Of a stretch of 21,741 nucleotides of DNA, positions 15,388 to 21,741 are shown one piece after another. The translations under genes were made by a program, and so were the position numbers. Under the pieces are notes generated by a model. The model was not told the DNA's origin, searched no databases, and was given only the letters and a program-made list of their open reading frames with translations. This DNA is from an uncultured Prevotellaceae bacterium (GTDB lineage: Bacteria > Bacteroidota > Bacteroidia > Bacteroidales > Bacteroidaceae): the NCBI GenBank assembly GCA_937877605.1, contig CALFJA010000036.1, forward strand, positions 1-21,741, written 5' to 3'. Each line of letters opens with the position of its first letter. Position 1 is the stretch's first letter.

Positions 15388-16260
15388 CTACCACTCGCTG
15401 AGGGTACTGTTGGCCTCCACGCGGTTTTCCGTAGCATCGTCCAGTGCGGGGAAGAAGTCGTAGCCCGTCAGCTGTTCTATCTGGTCCACGGTGTAGACTG
15501 CATCCTCCATGGGTTGCTTCTTGCCCTCGTTGCGATAGAGGAATCCGATGGCCTTGCCTGCTTGCTGACGGCAGAGCACCACCTTGAAGAAGGCGTCCGG
15601 CACGCGTACCTTGTTGAAACCGATGGTGCGTGGAGGAACATTGTCGTAGTAGACCGGTCCGCACACCACATCAACGGCGCCGTAGCGGCGTGCCCATGTG
15701 CGGCAGAGCATCTCCACATCGTTCCATTCATATTTGTTCAGCCCGTGGTTTTGCGGACAGATGTTTGTCAGGAGGAATGTCTGTTCCATGGCCTTGTCGT
15801 CCCACTTGTTGTCGCCGGCAGGGCACATGTGGCCACGATCGTAGCGCGAATTGTAGTAGTCGTCAAGGGTGGCACGCCTTCTCGGAACACTGGTGTCCTC
15901 CTTGAACATGCTCTGCGAGCGCTGGGAGTTGCCGTAAGTGTGGTTCTTTGTCAGGTGCCAGGCCACCCAGTTGGGACAGCGGGTGTCCGTATTATATGAT
16001 ACTGTATAGCCTTTCCGCTCCAGTCGGATCTCACCGGCTACGGGAGCAGGCAGTTCGTAGCGTGTGACGGCGGTGCGCTGCCGCTGAGGTGCGGTCTCCT
16101 CACCCTTCTCTGCCACGGCAATCTCGCCGTCGGGAAGTTCCGCTGCAGTACGGATGCCGCCTATCAGCGGACGGTTGGTACTCTTGGGACGGCAGCCTGA
16201 GAGGCAGGCCATTACCGCCGAAAGCAATAAACAGATGATGATGGATTGATGTTGTTTCAT
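15388..16260 (-). CDS. Exported DNA/RNA non-specific endonuclease lipoprotein
   Basis: 290 aa from the start at 16260. A lipoprotein signal ends in LSGC, so Cys23 should be lipidated; the protein should then sit on the cell envelope. The nuclease domain carries the DRGHMCPAGDN signature (DRGH at 141-144) of the beta-beta-alpha-Me NUC1/Serratia-type family, with the catalytic His and the downstream Asn in LLTNICPQN. It probably degrades extracellular DNA or RNA for nutrients or defence. No inhibitor gene is adjacent, as expected for an exported enzyme. An in-frame start 30 bp upstream (16290) is rejected because it overlaps the promoter and weakens the signal peptide. Confidence 0.92.
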   Translation of the reverse strand: MKQHQSIIICLLLSAVMACLSGCRPKSTNRPLIGGIRTAAELPDGEIAVAEKGEETAPQRQRTAVTRYELPAPVAGEIRLERKGYTVSYNTDTRCPNWVAWHLTKNHTYGNSQRSQSMFKEDTSVPRRRATLDDYYNSRYDRGHMCPAGDNKWDDKAMEQTFLLTNICPQNHGLNKYEWNDVEMLCRTWARRYGAVDVVCGPVYYDNVPPRTIGFNKVRVPDAFFKVVLCRQQAGKAIGFLYRNEGKKQPMEDAVYTVDQIEQLTGYDFFPALDDATENRVEANSTLSEW

Positions 16261-16265
16261 GACCG

Positions 16266-16296
16266 CAAAAGTAATAAAAAACAAATGCACGGCAAA
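16266..16296 (-). promoter_or_regulatory. Promoter of the endonuclease lipoprotein gene
   Basis: Minus-strand TACTTTTG (16266-16273) and TTTG (16293-16296) are separated by 19 bp. The -7 box ends only 5 bp before the ATG at 16260, implying a leaderless or nearly leaderless mRNA. Confidence 0.7.
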
Positions 16297-16340
16297 ATCC
16301 GTCCCATGATAGTCCGCACGGCCGCATTGCGGACATGAAA

Positions 16341-16366
16341 AAAGGGGCTACAACCGCAGTCCCTTT
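16341..16366 (-). terminator. Terminator of the DUF805 gene
   Basis: On the minus strand AAAGGGACT pairs with AGCCCCTTT (one G-U pair) over an 8-nt loop and is followed by a T run (16338-16343). It lies 25 bp after the DUF805 stop. Confidence 0.8.
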
Positions 16367-16390
16367 ATTTTTCAGCCTTGCAATGCCTTG

Positions 16391-16876
16391 CTATACTTCC
16401 TCCACATACTTGGGAGACTCCCCATACTGGTTTGCAACGGGCTCGCCATCCTTGATGCACATGAACAGAGGAATCAATCCACCTACACCGCACAACAGAT
16501 AGAGGAAGAGCAGGTATCCGCTCTTGCCGATGTCGTGCAGACGGCGTGCGTGAGCTGCCAGCAGAGGAATGGTGAAGAGAACCAGGATTACTACGAGGAC
16601 AATGATGTAGTAAAGCTGATACTGCTGATCCAGTGCATGTGCCTTGTCGTACATTTCGCTGAAGTTGTCAAGCGTGAGGTCCTTTGTGAATGCCTCGGCG
16701 GCTGCTGTGTGGAAGTGACGGACAATGCCCAAGAGCACGGTCTGAACAACACCTGCACACAGATAGAACCACCAGAACTCCGAGCGACGAGCACGGCCAG
16801 AGAAGGTGAAATACTTTTGATAACATGTCTTCACGGATTCCATGAGCGACATTTGTGGAAGTGGTCTTAATGCCAT
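16391..16876 (-). CDS. DUF805 family inner-membrane protein
   Basis: 161 aa. It shows the family signatures FSGRARRSEFWWF (about 25-37) and ARRLHDIGKSG (about 109-119). Three to four hydrophobic segments follow the usual DUF805 layout: WFYLCAGVVQTVLLGIV, YYIIVLVVILVLFTIPLLA, and a final stretch YLLFLYLLCGVGGLIPLFM. The function of the family is unknown. It is a single gene with its own terminator. The start at 16876 is kept; MSLMES at residue 9 is an alternative. Confidence 0.9.
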   Translation of the reverse strand: MALRPLPQMSLMESVKTCYQKYFTFSGRARRSEFWWFYLCAGVVQTVLLGIVRHFHTAAAEAFTKDLTLDNFSEMYDKAHALDQQYQLYYIIVLVVILVLFTIPLLAAHARRLHDIGKSGYLLFLYLLCGVGGLIPLFMCIKDGEPVANQYGESPKYVEEV

Positions 16877-17150
16877 AATAGTTTGTTTTTAAGTGAATAA
16901 ATAAATGAAAAAGAAAAATATATTACTTCGTTTATCACATAGTTATAGCAGACGCATCAATCAGCCTCATCGGTGGTAATCCCAATTTTGGCGGTATAAA
17001 AATAAAAAATAAAGTCGTTACAACCGAAAAATAAGCCCCGCTGGAAAGTGAATTTTTTTATAATTATAATAAGTTTTAAGACAAATTAACACTTGAAGAA
17101 CTGTCATCTGCTCTCCTTGAGGCTAAAAATGACATAACTGTCAAGAAGAA
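16877..17150. other. AT-rich intergenic region without a recognised gene
   Basis: This gap upstream of the DUF805 gene and downstream of tmRNA contains A/T runs but no open reading frame or RNA structure I can support. The DUF805 promoter should lie near its left end, but no clean TTTG/TAnnTTTG pair was found. Confidence 0.4.
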
Positions 17151-17204
17151 ACGGGCACCAGCTGTGGCCGTGTGCCCGTCTCGGAGTGGAGCTGGCGGGA
17201 GTCG
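17151..17204 (-). repeat. Partial duplicate of the tmRNA 3' end and its terminator
   Basis: This stretch repeats the tmRNA tail: the 20-bp AGTGGAGCTGGCGGGAGTCG at 17185-17204 is identical to 17316-17335, which spans the tmRNA 3' terminus. It is followed on the minus strand by a hairpin, ACGGGCAC/GTGCCCGT (17151-17158 with 17172-17179), matching the one directly after tmRNA. The rest of the two copies is diverged. The second hairpin, followed by TTTCTTCTT, may be a back-up terminator. Confidence 0.75.
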
Positions 17205-17282
17205 CGCTCGGCACAACTGTGACGCTTTCATAACAAAGTGGAGAAAGAACCCGCCGCGGGTGAGACCACGCATAACGAAGGC

Positions 17283-17310
17283 ACGGGCACCGGCCACAGC
17301 CGATGCCCGT
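17283..17310 (-). terminator. Terminator-like hairpin of tmRNA
   Basis: ACGGGCA (17283-17289) and TGCCCGT (17304-17310) form a stem starting 8 nt after the tmRNA 3' end. It lacks a strong T run, so termination may depend on the duplicate hairpin at 17151-17179. Confidence 0.6.
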
Positions 17311-17317
17311 GTCAAAG

Positions 17318-17717
17318 TGGAGCTGGCGGGAGTCGAACCCGCGTCCGAACAAGGAAACCATATGCTTTCTACACGCTTATTCCAGCCTTTGGTTTTCGTG
17401 CAGCGGCAAGACCTGGACCACCAACCACTGCCTTATCCTCTAAGATTTCATACGGGCGGCGAGGCACACCCGCACTATTTCCGATTGTGATGAGCACCGC
17501 TTGTTCCTCGTGATTCGGAAAAACATCCTCGGAGCGATGTCCCGTTCCATCACCTTGTGACGGAATTAAGCCAGTAATCTACTGTACTTCGATTAGGCAG
17601 CGAGAGCAAACTTGTTGTTGCCAATTAATTTGTCGGCCACATAGATTTAGGAGTTTACAGCCGCAACTCCGCGTGCTTACATACCATTCCGGCTTGCCGT
17701 CAAATCCAGTCAACCCC
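17318..17717 (-). ncRNA. ssrA: Transfer-messenger RNA (tmRNA)
   Basis: About 400 nt. The 5' end GGGGTTGACTGGATTTGACGG and the 3' end with TTCGACTCCCGCCAGCTCCA form the tRNA-like domain: a 7-bp acceptor GGGGUUG/CAGCUCC with G-U pairs and a T arm with GGGTTCGACTCCC; CCA is not encoded. The tag frame is GGC AAC AAC AAG TTT GCT CTC GCT GCC TAA (17593-17622), giving GNNKFALAA, which ends in the proteolysis signal ALAA. tmRNA with SmpB rescues stalled ribosomes and tags the nascent protein. The gene is preceded by a strong promoter and followed by a duplicated tail. Confidence 0.96.
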
Positions 17718-17730
17718 AGAAAAGTGACTG

Positions 17731-17760
17731 CAAAAGTACAAGTTTTTCCCTATATCGCAA
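17731..17760 (-). promoter_or_regulatory. Promoter of tmRNA
   Basis: Minus-strand TACTTTTG (17731-17738) and TTG (17758-17760) with a 19-bp spacer. The start point would lie near 17724, a few bases before the mature tmRNA end, so a short 5' leader is processed off. Confidence 0.8.
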
Positions 17761-17790
17761 TTTTTTTGTAAAAAATTTGTCCCGATAATT

Positions 17791-17821
17791 TTGCCAGAAT
17801 AAGCTTTTCGCCGTATTTTTG
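17791..17821 (+). promoter_or_regulatory. Promoter of tRNA-Val
   Basis: TTG (17791-17793, part of TTTTG) and TATTTTTG (17814-17821) separated by 20 bp. It is divergent from the tmRNA promoter. A second TAATTTTG at 17786-17793 overlaps its -33 element and may be an alternative. Confidence 0.8.
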
Positions 17822-17841
17822 CATCCGCTTACCGACGAATT

Positions 17842-17916
17842 AGGGGCGTAGCCCAGCTGGTTTAGAGCGCTGCAGTCACATTGCAGAGGTCATCGGTTCG
17901 AGCCCGATCGTCCCTA
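17842..17916 (+). tRNA. tRNA-Val (anticodon CAC)
   Basis: 75 nt with all four arms: acceptor AGGGGCG/CGTCCCT with discriminator A; D arm GCCC...GAGC with one C-A mismatch; anticodon stem CTGCA/TGCAG around loop GTCACAT, giving anticodon CAC for GUG; T arm ATCGG/CCGAT around TTCGAGC. CCA is not encoded. Identity is from the anticodon. Confidence 0.92.
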
Positions 17917-17924
17917 CTTCACGC

Positions 17925-17958
17925 AAAACGGTTTGACCTCCGGAGGTCAAACCGTTTT
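17925..17958 (+). terminator. Terminator of tRNA-Val: 34-bp perfect palindrome
   Basis: Two perfect 17-nt arms meet with no spacer (AAAACGGTTTGACCTCC, 17925-17941, then its exact complement to 17958), ending in TTTTCTTT. It lies 8 nt after the tRNA and can act on either strand. Confidence 0.9.
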
Positions 17959-18036
17959 CTTTGTAACATCCCCGAAGCTTTTCAAAAATACCGTTTTGCA
18001 ACTCTCTGAGAGTCAGCACAATACAGCGGCTTTTCA

Positions 18037-18115
18037 AAAGAGCCCCAAACATACTCCGTTTGGAGCCCAAACGCAACGCGAAAGGGCCCCGGTTGCATTG
18101 CAACTGGGGCTCTTT
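18037..18115. repeat. 22-bp-period array of 13-bp near-palindromes (array B)
   Basis: Cores begin at exactly 18037, 18059, 18081 and 18103: AAAGAGCCCCAAA, TTTGGAGCCCAAA, AAAGGGCCCCGGT and ACTGGGGCTCTTT. Three 9-bp spacers separate them. The GAGCCC/GGGCTC centre and the 13+9 layout match array A at 9794-9893. Units three and four also pair with each other through the spacer into a strong hairpin (18081-18115), which may terminate the aguB transcript. Confidence 0.85.
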
Positions 18116-18159
18116 CGGAAAACGACTGTTTTGCTGCCGTAAAAAACATGCCTAACTGG

Positions 18160-18191
18160 GCTGTTCGGTCGTTTAGTCGTTTGGCAGTTTA
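18160..18191 (-). repeat. 8-bp tandem repeat across the aguB stop codon
   Basis: On the plus strand four consecutive octamers GCTGTTCG, GTCGTTTA, GTCGTTTG, GCAGTTTA (minus-strand consensus YAAACGAC). They start just outside aguB and enter its last codons. The same octamer array ends aguA (19085-19116). Confidence 0.7.
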
Positions 18192-19075
18192 GGGGGCTGC
18201 TCGTCGGCAAAGCGTGCCAGCAAATTTCCGTACGCATCAATGCGACGGTCGCGGAAAAACGGCCACCACCGGCGCACCTGTTCGCTGTGCGCCAAGTCGA
18301 CCTCCACCACTTCGGCTGCTTCCTGGTCGGCAGGGGCGCGATGGATGAACTCGCCCTGCGGTCCCACCACCATGGAAGAGCCCCAGAACTGTATGCCATG
18401 ACCTGGATGGCCGGGCTCTGGTTCAAACCCCACCCGATTGACACTGACCACGGGGAGCCCGTTGGCAACGGCATGACCGCGCTGCACGGTAGTCCAGGCT
18501 TCACGCTGCCGTTCCTGCTCCGCAGGGTCGTCGTTGGGTTCGTAGCCGATGGCTGTGGGATAGATGAGCAGTTCTGCCCCTTGCAGTGCCATGAGGCGGG
18601 CAGCCTCGGGGTACCACTGGTCCCAGCAAACCAAGACGCCCAACCGGCCCAGTGAGGTCTGGATGGGGCGGAATCCGAGGTCGCCAGGGGTGAAATAGAA
18701 TTTCTCGTAGTAGCCAGGATCGTCGGGGATGTGCATCTTGCGGTACTTGCCCGCCATGCTGCCGTCGCTGTCGAGCACCACCGCCGTGTTGTGGTAGAGT
18801 CCCGCCGCACGGCGCTCGAAGAGCGATGCCACGATGACCACATGATGCTTCCGCGCCAGATTGCCGAAGAATTCGGTGGAGGGGCCGGGTATGGGCTCGG
18901 CCTGGTCGAAGTTGTCCACCTGCTCTTCCTGGCAGAAATAAAGGCCGTTGTGCAGTTCCTGCAAAACGATGAGCTGGGCACCGCGCCCGGCCAGCGATGC
19001 AATCTTGGCTGCCAGCCGCTGCATATTGTCGAGCCTGTCGTCGGTGTTGTGTTGCTGAATGATTCCTATTTTCAT
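18173..19075 (-). CDS. aguB: N-carbamoylputrescine amidase
   Basis: 300 aa carbon-nitrogen hydrolase. The nitrilase-family triad is present: E40 (LQELHNGLYF), K113 (GKYRKMHIPDD) and C150 (VLVCWDQWYPE). The HIPDDPGYYEKFYFTPGD-type segment and WDQWYPEAAR are typical of AguB. It hydrolyses N-carbamoylputrescine to putrescine, ammonia and CO2, the last step of the agmatine route to polyamines. Its ATG overlaps the aguA stop (ATGA, 4 bp), so translation is probably coupled. The last codons fall in an 8-bp tandem repeat. Confidence 0.95.
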   Translation of the reverse strand: MKIGIIQQHNTDDRLDNMQRLAAKIASLAGRGAQLIVLQELHNGLYFCQEEQVDNFDQAEPIPGPSTEFFGNLARKHHVVIVASLFERRAAGLYHNTAVVLDSDGSMAGKYRKMHIPDDPGYYEKFYFTPGDLGFRPIQTSLGRLGVLVCWDQWYPEAARLMALQGAELLIYPTAIGYEPNDDPAEQERQREAWTTVQRGHAVANGLPVVSVNRVGFEPEPGHPGHGIQFWGSSMVVGPQGEFIHRAPADQEAAEVVEVDLAHSEQVRRWWPFFRDRRIDAYGNLLARFADEQPPKLPND

Positions 19076-20163
19076 GTTAATGGAGTTGTTTGATCGTTTG
19101 GTTGCTTAGTCGTTTGACTGCCTTCTTGTGGTATCTGCATGGTGATGCAGTGGACCGAACCATGCTGAAGGATGATGCTACGGGCGTCGAGTGGGATTAT
19201 CTCCCTGTCCGGGAAAGCCTCTGCGAGCACCTCCTGCGCACGCCGGTCGGCCGCTTCGTCGGCATAGGTGGGGCATACCACCGCACCGTTCAGCACCAGG
19301 AAGTTGGCATAGGTGGCCGGCAAGCGCTGTCCGTCGCCGTCGAACAGCGGGCGCGGCATGGGAAGTTCGAGCAGTCGGAAGGGCTGCCCCTCGGCCGTGC
19401 GGAACGCCTCCAACTGCTGTACCATCTGCTGCAGGTCGGCATATTGGCTGTCGGCGGCATTGCGGCACCCTTGATAGACAATGGTATCGGCAGGTGCAAA
19501 TCGGGCAATGGTGTCGATATGGCCGTCGGTGTCGTCGCCGTCGAGGTTGCCATGGTCCAGCCACAGCACCCTGTCCACGCACAACCGGTGGCACAACTGC
19601 CGCTCAATATCTTCCTGTGTGAGTGGTTGGTTGCGATGGGGTGCCAGCAGGCACTGGCTCGTGGTGAGCAGGGTTCCTTTCCCGTCAGATTCTATCGAAC
19701 CGCCTTCCAGTACGAAGTCGAGGTGCTGCTGCCAGTCGGCATCGTAGACCTTGCACGCCGCCAGCACACTGTTCACCTGATTGTCGAGTGCTGAAGGGAA
19801 CTTCTCTCCCCAGCCGTTGAAACGGAAGTCGAGCATCAGCCGATGGCCGTTGCCGGTCAGTGTGATGGCGGCATGGTCGCGCGACCAGGTGTCGTTTGTG
19901 GGACATCCCACCAGCGTGATGTTGCGCTGCTGCTCAGCCGTGAGCCGCCGAGCAAGCAACGCCTTCACCACATCGGGTTCCGGTGTGACAATGACCACCT
20001 GCTCACGGTCGGCAATGATGGCAGTCAGCCGCAGGTAGGTTTCCGTTATCTCTTCGAGGCAGGGTAGCCAGTCGGTATCGTCGTGGGGCCAGGCCAACTG
20101 GACGGCCTCTTGCGGCTCCCATTCGGCCGGCAGGCGAAGACGCTGTGGATGGTTGGCGTTCAT
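19072..20163 (-). CDS. aguA: Agmatine deiminase
   Basis: 363 aa of the peptidyl-arginine deiminase-like family. Motifs in order: NDTWSRDH (90-97, D96), EGGSIE (153-158), DGHIDTIARF (213-222, H215) and GSVHCITMQIP (335-345) with nucleophile C339. It converts agmatine to N-carbamoylputrescine, which AguB then cleaves. No arginine decarboxylase gene is in the window, so agmatine may come from elsewhere in the genome or from outside. The final residues QTTKQPNDQTTPLT are a low-complexity tail encoded by an 8-bp tandem repeat and are probably not part of the fold. Confidence 0.95.
   Translation of the reverse strand: MNANHPQRLRLPAEWEPQEAVQLAWPHDDTDWLPCLEEITETYLRLTAIIADREQVVIVTPEPDVVKALLARRLTAEQQRNITLVGCPTNDTWSRDHAAITLTGNGHRLMLDFRFNGWGEKFPSALDNQVNSVLAACKVYDADWQQHLDFVLEGGSIESDGKGTLLTTSQCLLAPHRNQPLTQEDIERQLCHRLCVDRVLWLDHGNLDGDDTDGHIDTIARFAPADTIVYQGCRNAADSQYADLQQMVQQLEAFRTAEGQPFRLLELPMPRPLFDGDGQRLPATYANFLVLNGAVVCPTYADEAADRRAQEVLAEAFPDREIIPLDARSIILQHGSVHCITMQIPQEGSQTTKQPNDQTTPLT
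19085..19116 (-). repeat. 8-bp tandem repeat encoding the aguA C-terminal tail
   Basis: Plus-strand octamers GTTGTTTG, ATCGTTTG, GTTGCTTA, GTCGTTTG follow each other exactly (minus-strand consensus YAAACGAC). Because eight is not a multiple of three, the repeat is read in shifting frame and gives the mixed Q/T/N/D tail of AguA. It matches the array at the aguB end in unit length and copy number. Confidence 0.75.
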
Positions 20164-20196
20164 CGGTTCGCAGTTGTTTCAGAATGGATAACCAGC

Positions 20197-20829
20197 TTAC
20201 TTGATGGCCTTCCCCGAGCCCCATGCATCACCTACCACATCACCTACCACACGATAGGTGTTGCCGGCAGAGTCGAAGACCACGGGCTGTAGCAGACTCA
20301 GGTCGATATTACCGTCGGTATCGAGTATGGACGCATCGGCACTCATGTTGACAATCTCGCCCACTACCCTGCCCGATTCGGACATCTCCACCACGCGGCA
20401 TTCCAGTGTGAGCGGATATTCGTTGATGATGGGAGCATCGACATTGGGGCTCTTCGTAGCAGTGAAACCGGCACGATGCACCTTGTCGGGCACATCGTTG
20501 GCCGAGACGATGCCAAAATAGTCGGATTCCACCACGGTTTTCTTCGTGGCAAAACTTACGGTGAAGGCTTTCTTCAGGCGCAGGTTGGCCGTTGTCTTGT
20601 GCTCCGACAGGTTGAAGCAGATTTGGCGATAGCCACACTGACCGCCCCAGGCTGCCATCATCACATCGGGAGTGCCCTCGGCATCGTAGGTGGCAATCAT
20701 GATGCAAGGAAGCGGTGTGATTACAGGGCGGTTGCCGCCGAAGTTCTGCCGCCCAGGCACTTCCTGCTGGGCAAAGGAGCCCAGTGTGCCTGCCAGCAAG
20801 AGAGAGAGTAGTAACAATCTTGTTTTCAT
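20197..20829 (-). CDS. Exported flavin reductase-like FMN-binding protein
   Basis: 210 aa. The body matches the flavin reductase/flavoredoxin split-barrel family: PVITPLPCIMIATYDAEGTPDVMMAAWGG-type start, then the CFNLSEHKTTANLR and SFATKK strands that line the FMN site, and an ECRVVEM strand. An N-terminal signal peptide (MKTRLLLLSLLLAGTLGSFA, then QQE) predicts export, which is unusual because most family members are cytoplasmic. It may act in periplasmic electron transfer; no partner is visible. It lies 36 bp after the phosphopantetheinyl transferase and 33 bp before aguA in the same direction. Confidence 0.85.
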   Translation of the reverse strand: MKTRLLLLSLLLAGTLGSFAQQEVPGRQNFGGNRPVITPLPCIMIATYDAEGTPDVMMAAWGGQCGYRQICFNLSEHKTTANLRLKKAFTVSFATKKTVVESDYFGIVSANDVPDKVHRAGFTATKSPNVDAPIINEYPLTLECRVVEMSESGRVVGEIVNMSADASILDTDGNIDLSLLQPVVFDSAGNTYRVVGDVVGDAWGSGKAIK

Positions 20830-20865
20830 CCTATTCCTATATTTGTGGTTTGTTCATTTTGGTCT

Positions 20866-21450
20866 TCAGTATTCAGTATTCCGCCTTTCACACACCGTGC
20901 AGACATATTGCTTTTCACGGTCGACAGAGGTGAGAAAGGCATAAGCCCCGTCGAAGATATCCACTCCGTTGAGTTCGCGCCGGATGCCTTCGCCCGTCAG
21001 TTTGAGCAGGCTCTCCTTCATGGTCCACATGCGGATGAACTCCACACCCTTTTCCGCAGCGTTGCTGAGCAACCCGTATTCCTTCTCGCTGAGCACACGG
21101 CGTGCCAGCATGTCGTTGTAGCGGCGGATGCGCTCCACATCAATTCCTACGGGAGCGTCGGACACCACACAGGCCGCCACGCCGCGCGTGTGGCTCAGAT
21201 TGAAATGTATGTGAGGATAGCCGGCCAGGAAGGGTTTGCCGTTGGTGGCCTCCTCGAAGGTGGGATACGCTTCTATTCCATACTCCTCGGAGAGCAGCCG
21301 GCAAAGCAGCAGATAGGCGGCAACCGACTCACGGCGCTGTGTCTCGCTGTGATAGCGCAGTGCCTTGTCGCGACGCTGGACGGAGACCCGCTTCAGTGCC
21401 TCACGCATGTCCAGAGATGCCACTTTATCGTCTATCAGGTATCGCATCAT
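20866..21450 (-). CDS. 4'-phosphopantetheinyl transferase (Sfp/AcpT type)
   Basis: About 194 aa. It has the superfamily motifs NGKPFL, HFNLSHTRG, PVGIDVERI (with Mg-binding Asp and Glu) and WTMKESLLKLTGEG. It transfers phosphopantetheine from CoA to a carrier protein; the carrier is not identifiable here. The start at 21450 (MMRYLI, or the next Met at 21447) is preferred to 21492, because the longer form overlaps the upstream gene by 35 bp and the extra residues resemble no PPTase. It then begins 7 bp after that gene's stop. Confidence 0.9.
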   Translation of the reverse strand: MMRYLIDDKVASLDMREALKRVSVQRRDKALRYHSETQRRESVAAYLLLCRLLSEEYGIEAYPTFEEATNGKPFLAGYPHIHFNLSHTRGVAACVVSDAPVGIDVERIRRYNDMLARRVLSEKEYGLLSNAAEKGVEFIRMWTMKESLLKLTGEGIRRELNGVDIFDGAYAFLTSVDREKQYVCTVCERRNTEY

Positions 21451-21457
21451 CGCTGTT

Positions 21458-21741
21458 TCAATAGGCTCGGTCAATGGCCGACCAGTCGGCATCGTCTATC
21501 AAGGTAAAGGTCAGTGCATCGTATTCCTGGTAGTCGGACGATGTGAAGAAGTATTTTTCCACGATAGTGGAATTGTCCAATTCGATGGAGACAGTCTCGT
21601 AGGTGGCCTTCTGGAGTTCGTTGCCAGCAGCGTCAAGGGCCGTCACCACCAACTTTACCTCATCGTTGGTGTCGTGCGGGAAGGTGAAAAGCGGGAATAC
21701 GACAGGATGGCCTATCATTTCGGAAGTTACCGTGCGGTATT
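21458..21741 (-). CDS. C-terminal fragment of an unknown gene, cut by the window edge
   Basis: At least 94 codons remain open to the right edge, so the gene starts outside the window. The visible part is beta-rich (VKLVVTALDAAGNELQKATYETVSIEL) and ends WSAIDRAY. The pattern recalls extracellular beta-sandwich proteins of Bacteroidota such as fimbrillin-related domains, but this is a guess. It lies 7 bp upstream of the PPTase start and is probably co-transcribed with it. Confidence 0.7.
   Translation of the reverse strand, partial: YRTVTSEMIGHPVVFPLFTFPHDTNDEVKLVVTALDAAGNELQKATYETVSIELDNSTIVEKYFFTSSDYQEYDALTFTLIDDADWSAIDRAY

Noticed and set aside
15223..15999. Plus-strand 258-codon frame
   Set aside because: It is antisense to the endonuclease gene and the NIF3 start and would read through the NIF3 promoter; no family features.
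17164..17513. Two plus-strand frames across the tmRNA 3' part
   Set aside because: They overlap a structurally complete tmRNA on the other strand and have no coding features.

Overview
The window reads as chromosomal DNA of a Bacteroidota bacterium, most likely a Prevotella-like species. The evidence is a set of promoters of the Bacteroidota type (TTTG, then 19-20 bp, then TAnnTTTG), little Shine-Dalgarno signal, an ssrA tag ending in ALAA, and gene families typical of the phylum (TonB receptor, NIF3/zinc-ribbon pair, aguAB). No species can be fixed from sequence alone.

Positions 1 to about 9,700 are AT-rich and hold one leftward operon of five closely spaced genes: an uncharacterised 343-aa protein, an uncharacterised 520-aa protein with a C-terminal membrane hairpin, Cas13b (1267 aa, both HEPN motifs present), a reverse transcriptase-Cas1 fusion (757 aa, no Cas6 domain) and Cas2. 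About 460 bp of non-coding leader follows, then one complete 36-nt CRISPR repeat at 4-39; the array continues off the left edge. This is a type VI-B RNA-targeting system carrying in cis an adaptation module that could in principle capture spacers from RNA. The genes expected to accompany Cas13b (small Csx27 or Csx28) are absent, and two larger unknown proteins stand in their place. This operon is the main candidate for an undescribed system.

Positions 9,700 to 10,070 form a junction with a 22-bp-period array of short palindromes and a duplicated promoter segment. From about 10,070 the DNA is clearly GC-richer and looks like core chromosome: an orphan HsdR_N-type protein, a TonB-dependent receptor, a TerB/DnaJ-domain protein, a coiled-coil zinc-ribbon protein with NIF3, an exported DNA/RNA endonuclease lipoprotein and a DUF805 membrane protein.

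Next come tmRNA (minus strand), with a partial duplication of its 3' end and terminator, and tRNA-Val(CAC) (plus strand), transcribed from divergent promoters. A second 22-bp-period palindrome array follows the tRNA. The right end is a leftward run: the 3' end of an unknown gene, a 4'-phosphopantetheinyl transferase, an exported flavin-reductase-like protein, and aguA-aguB (agmatine to putrescine). aguA and aguB each end in a four-unit, 8-bp tandem repeat.
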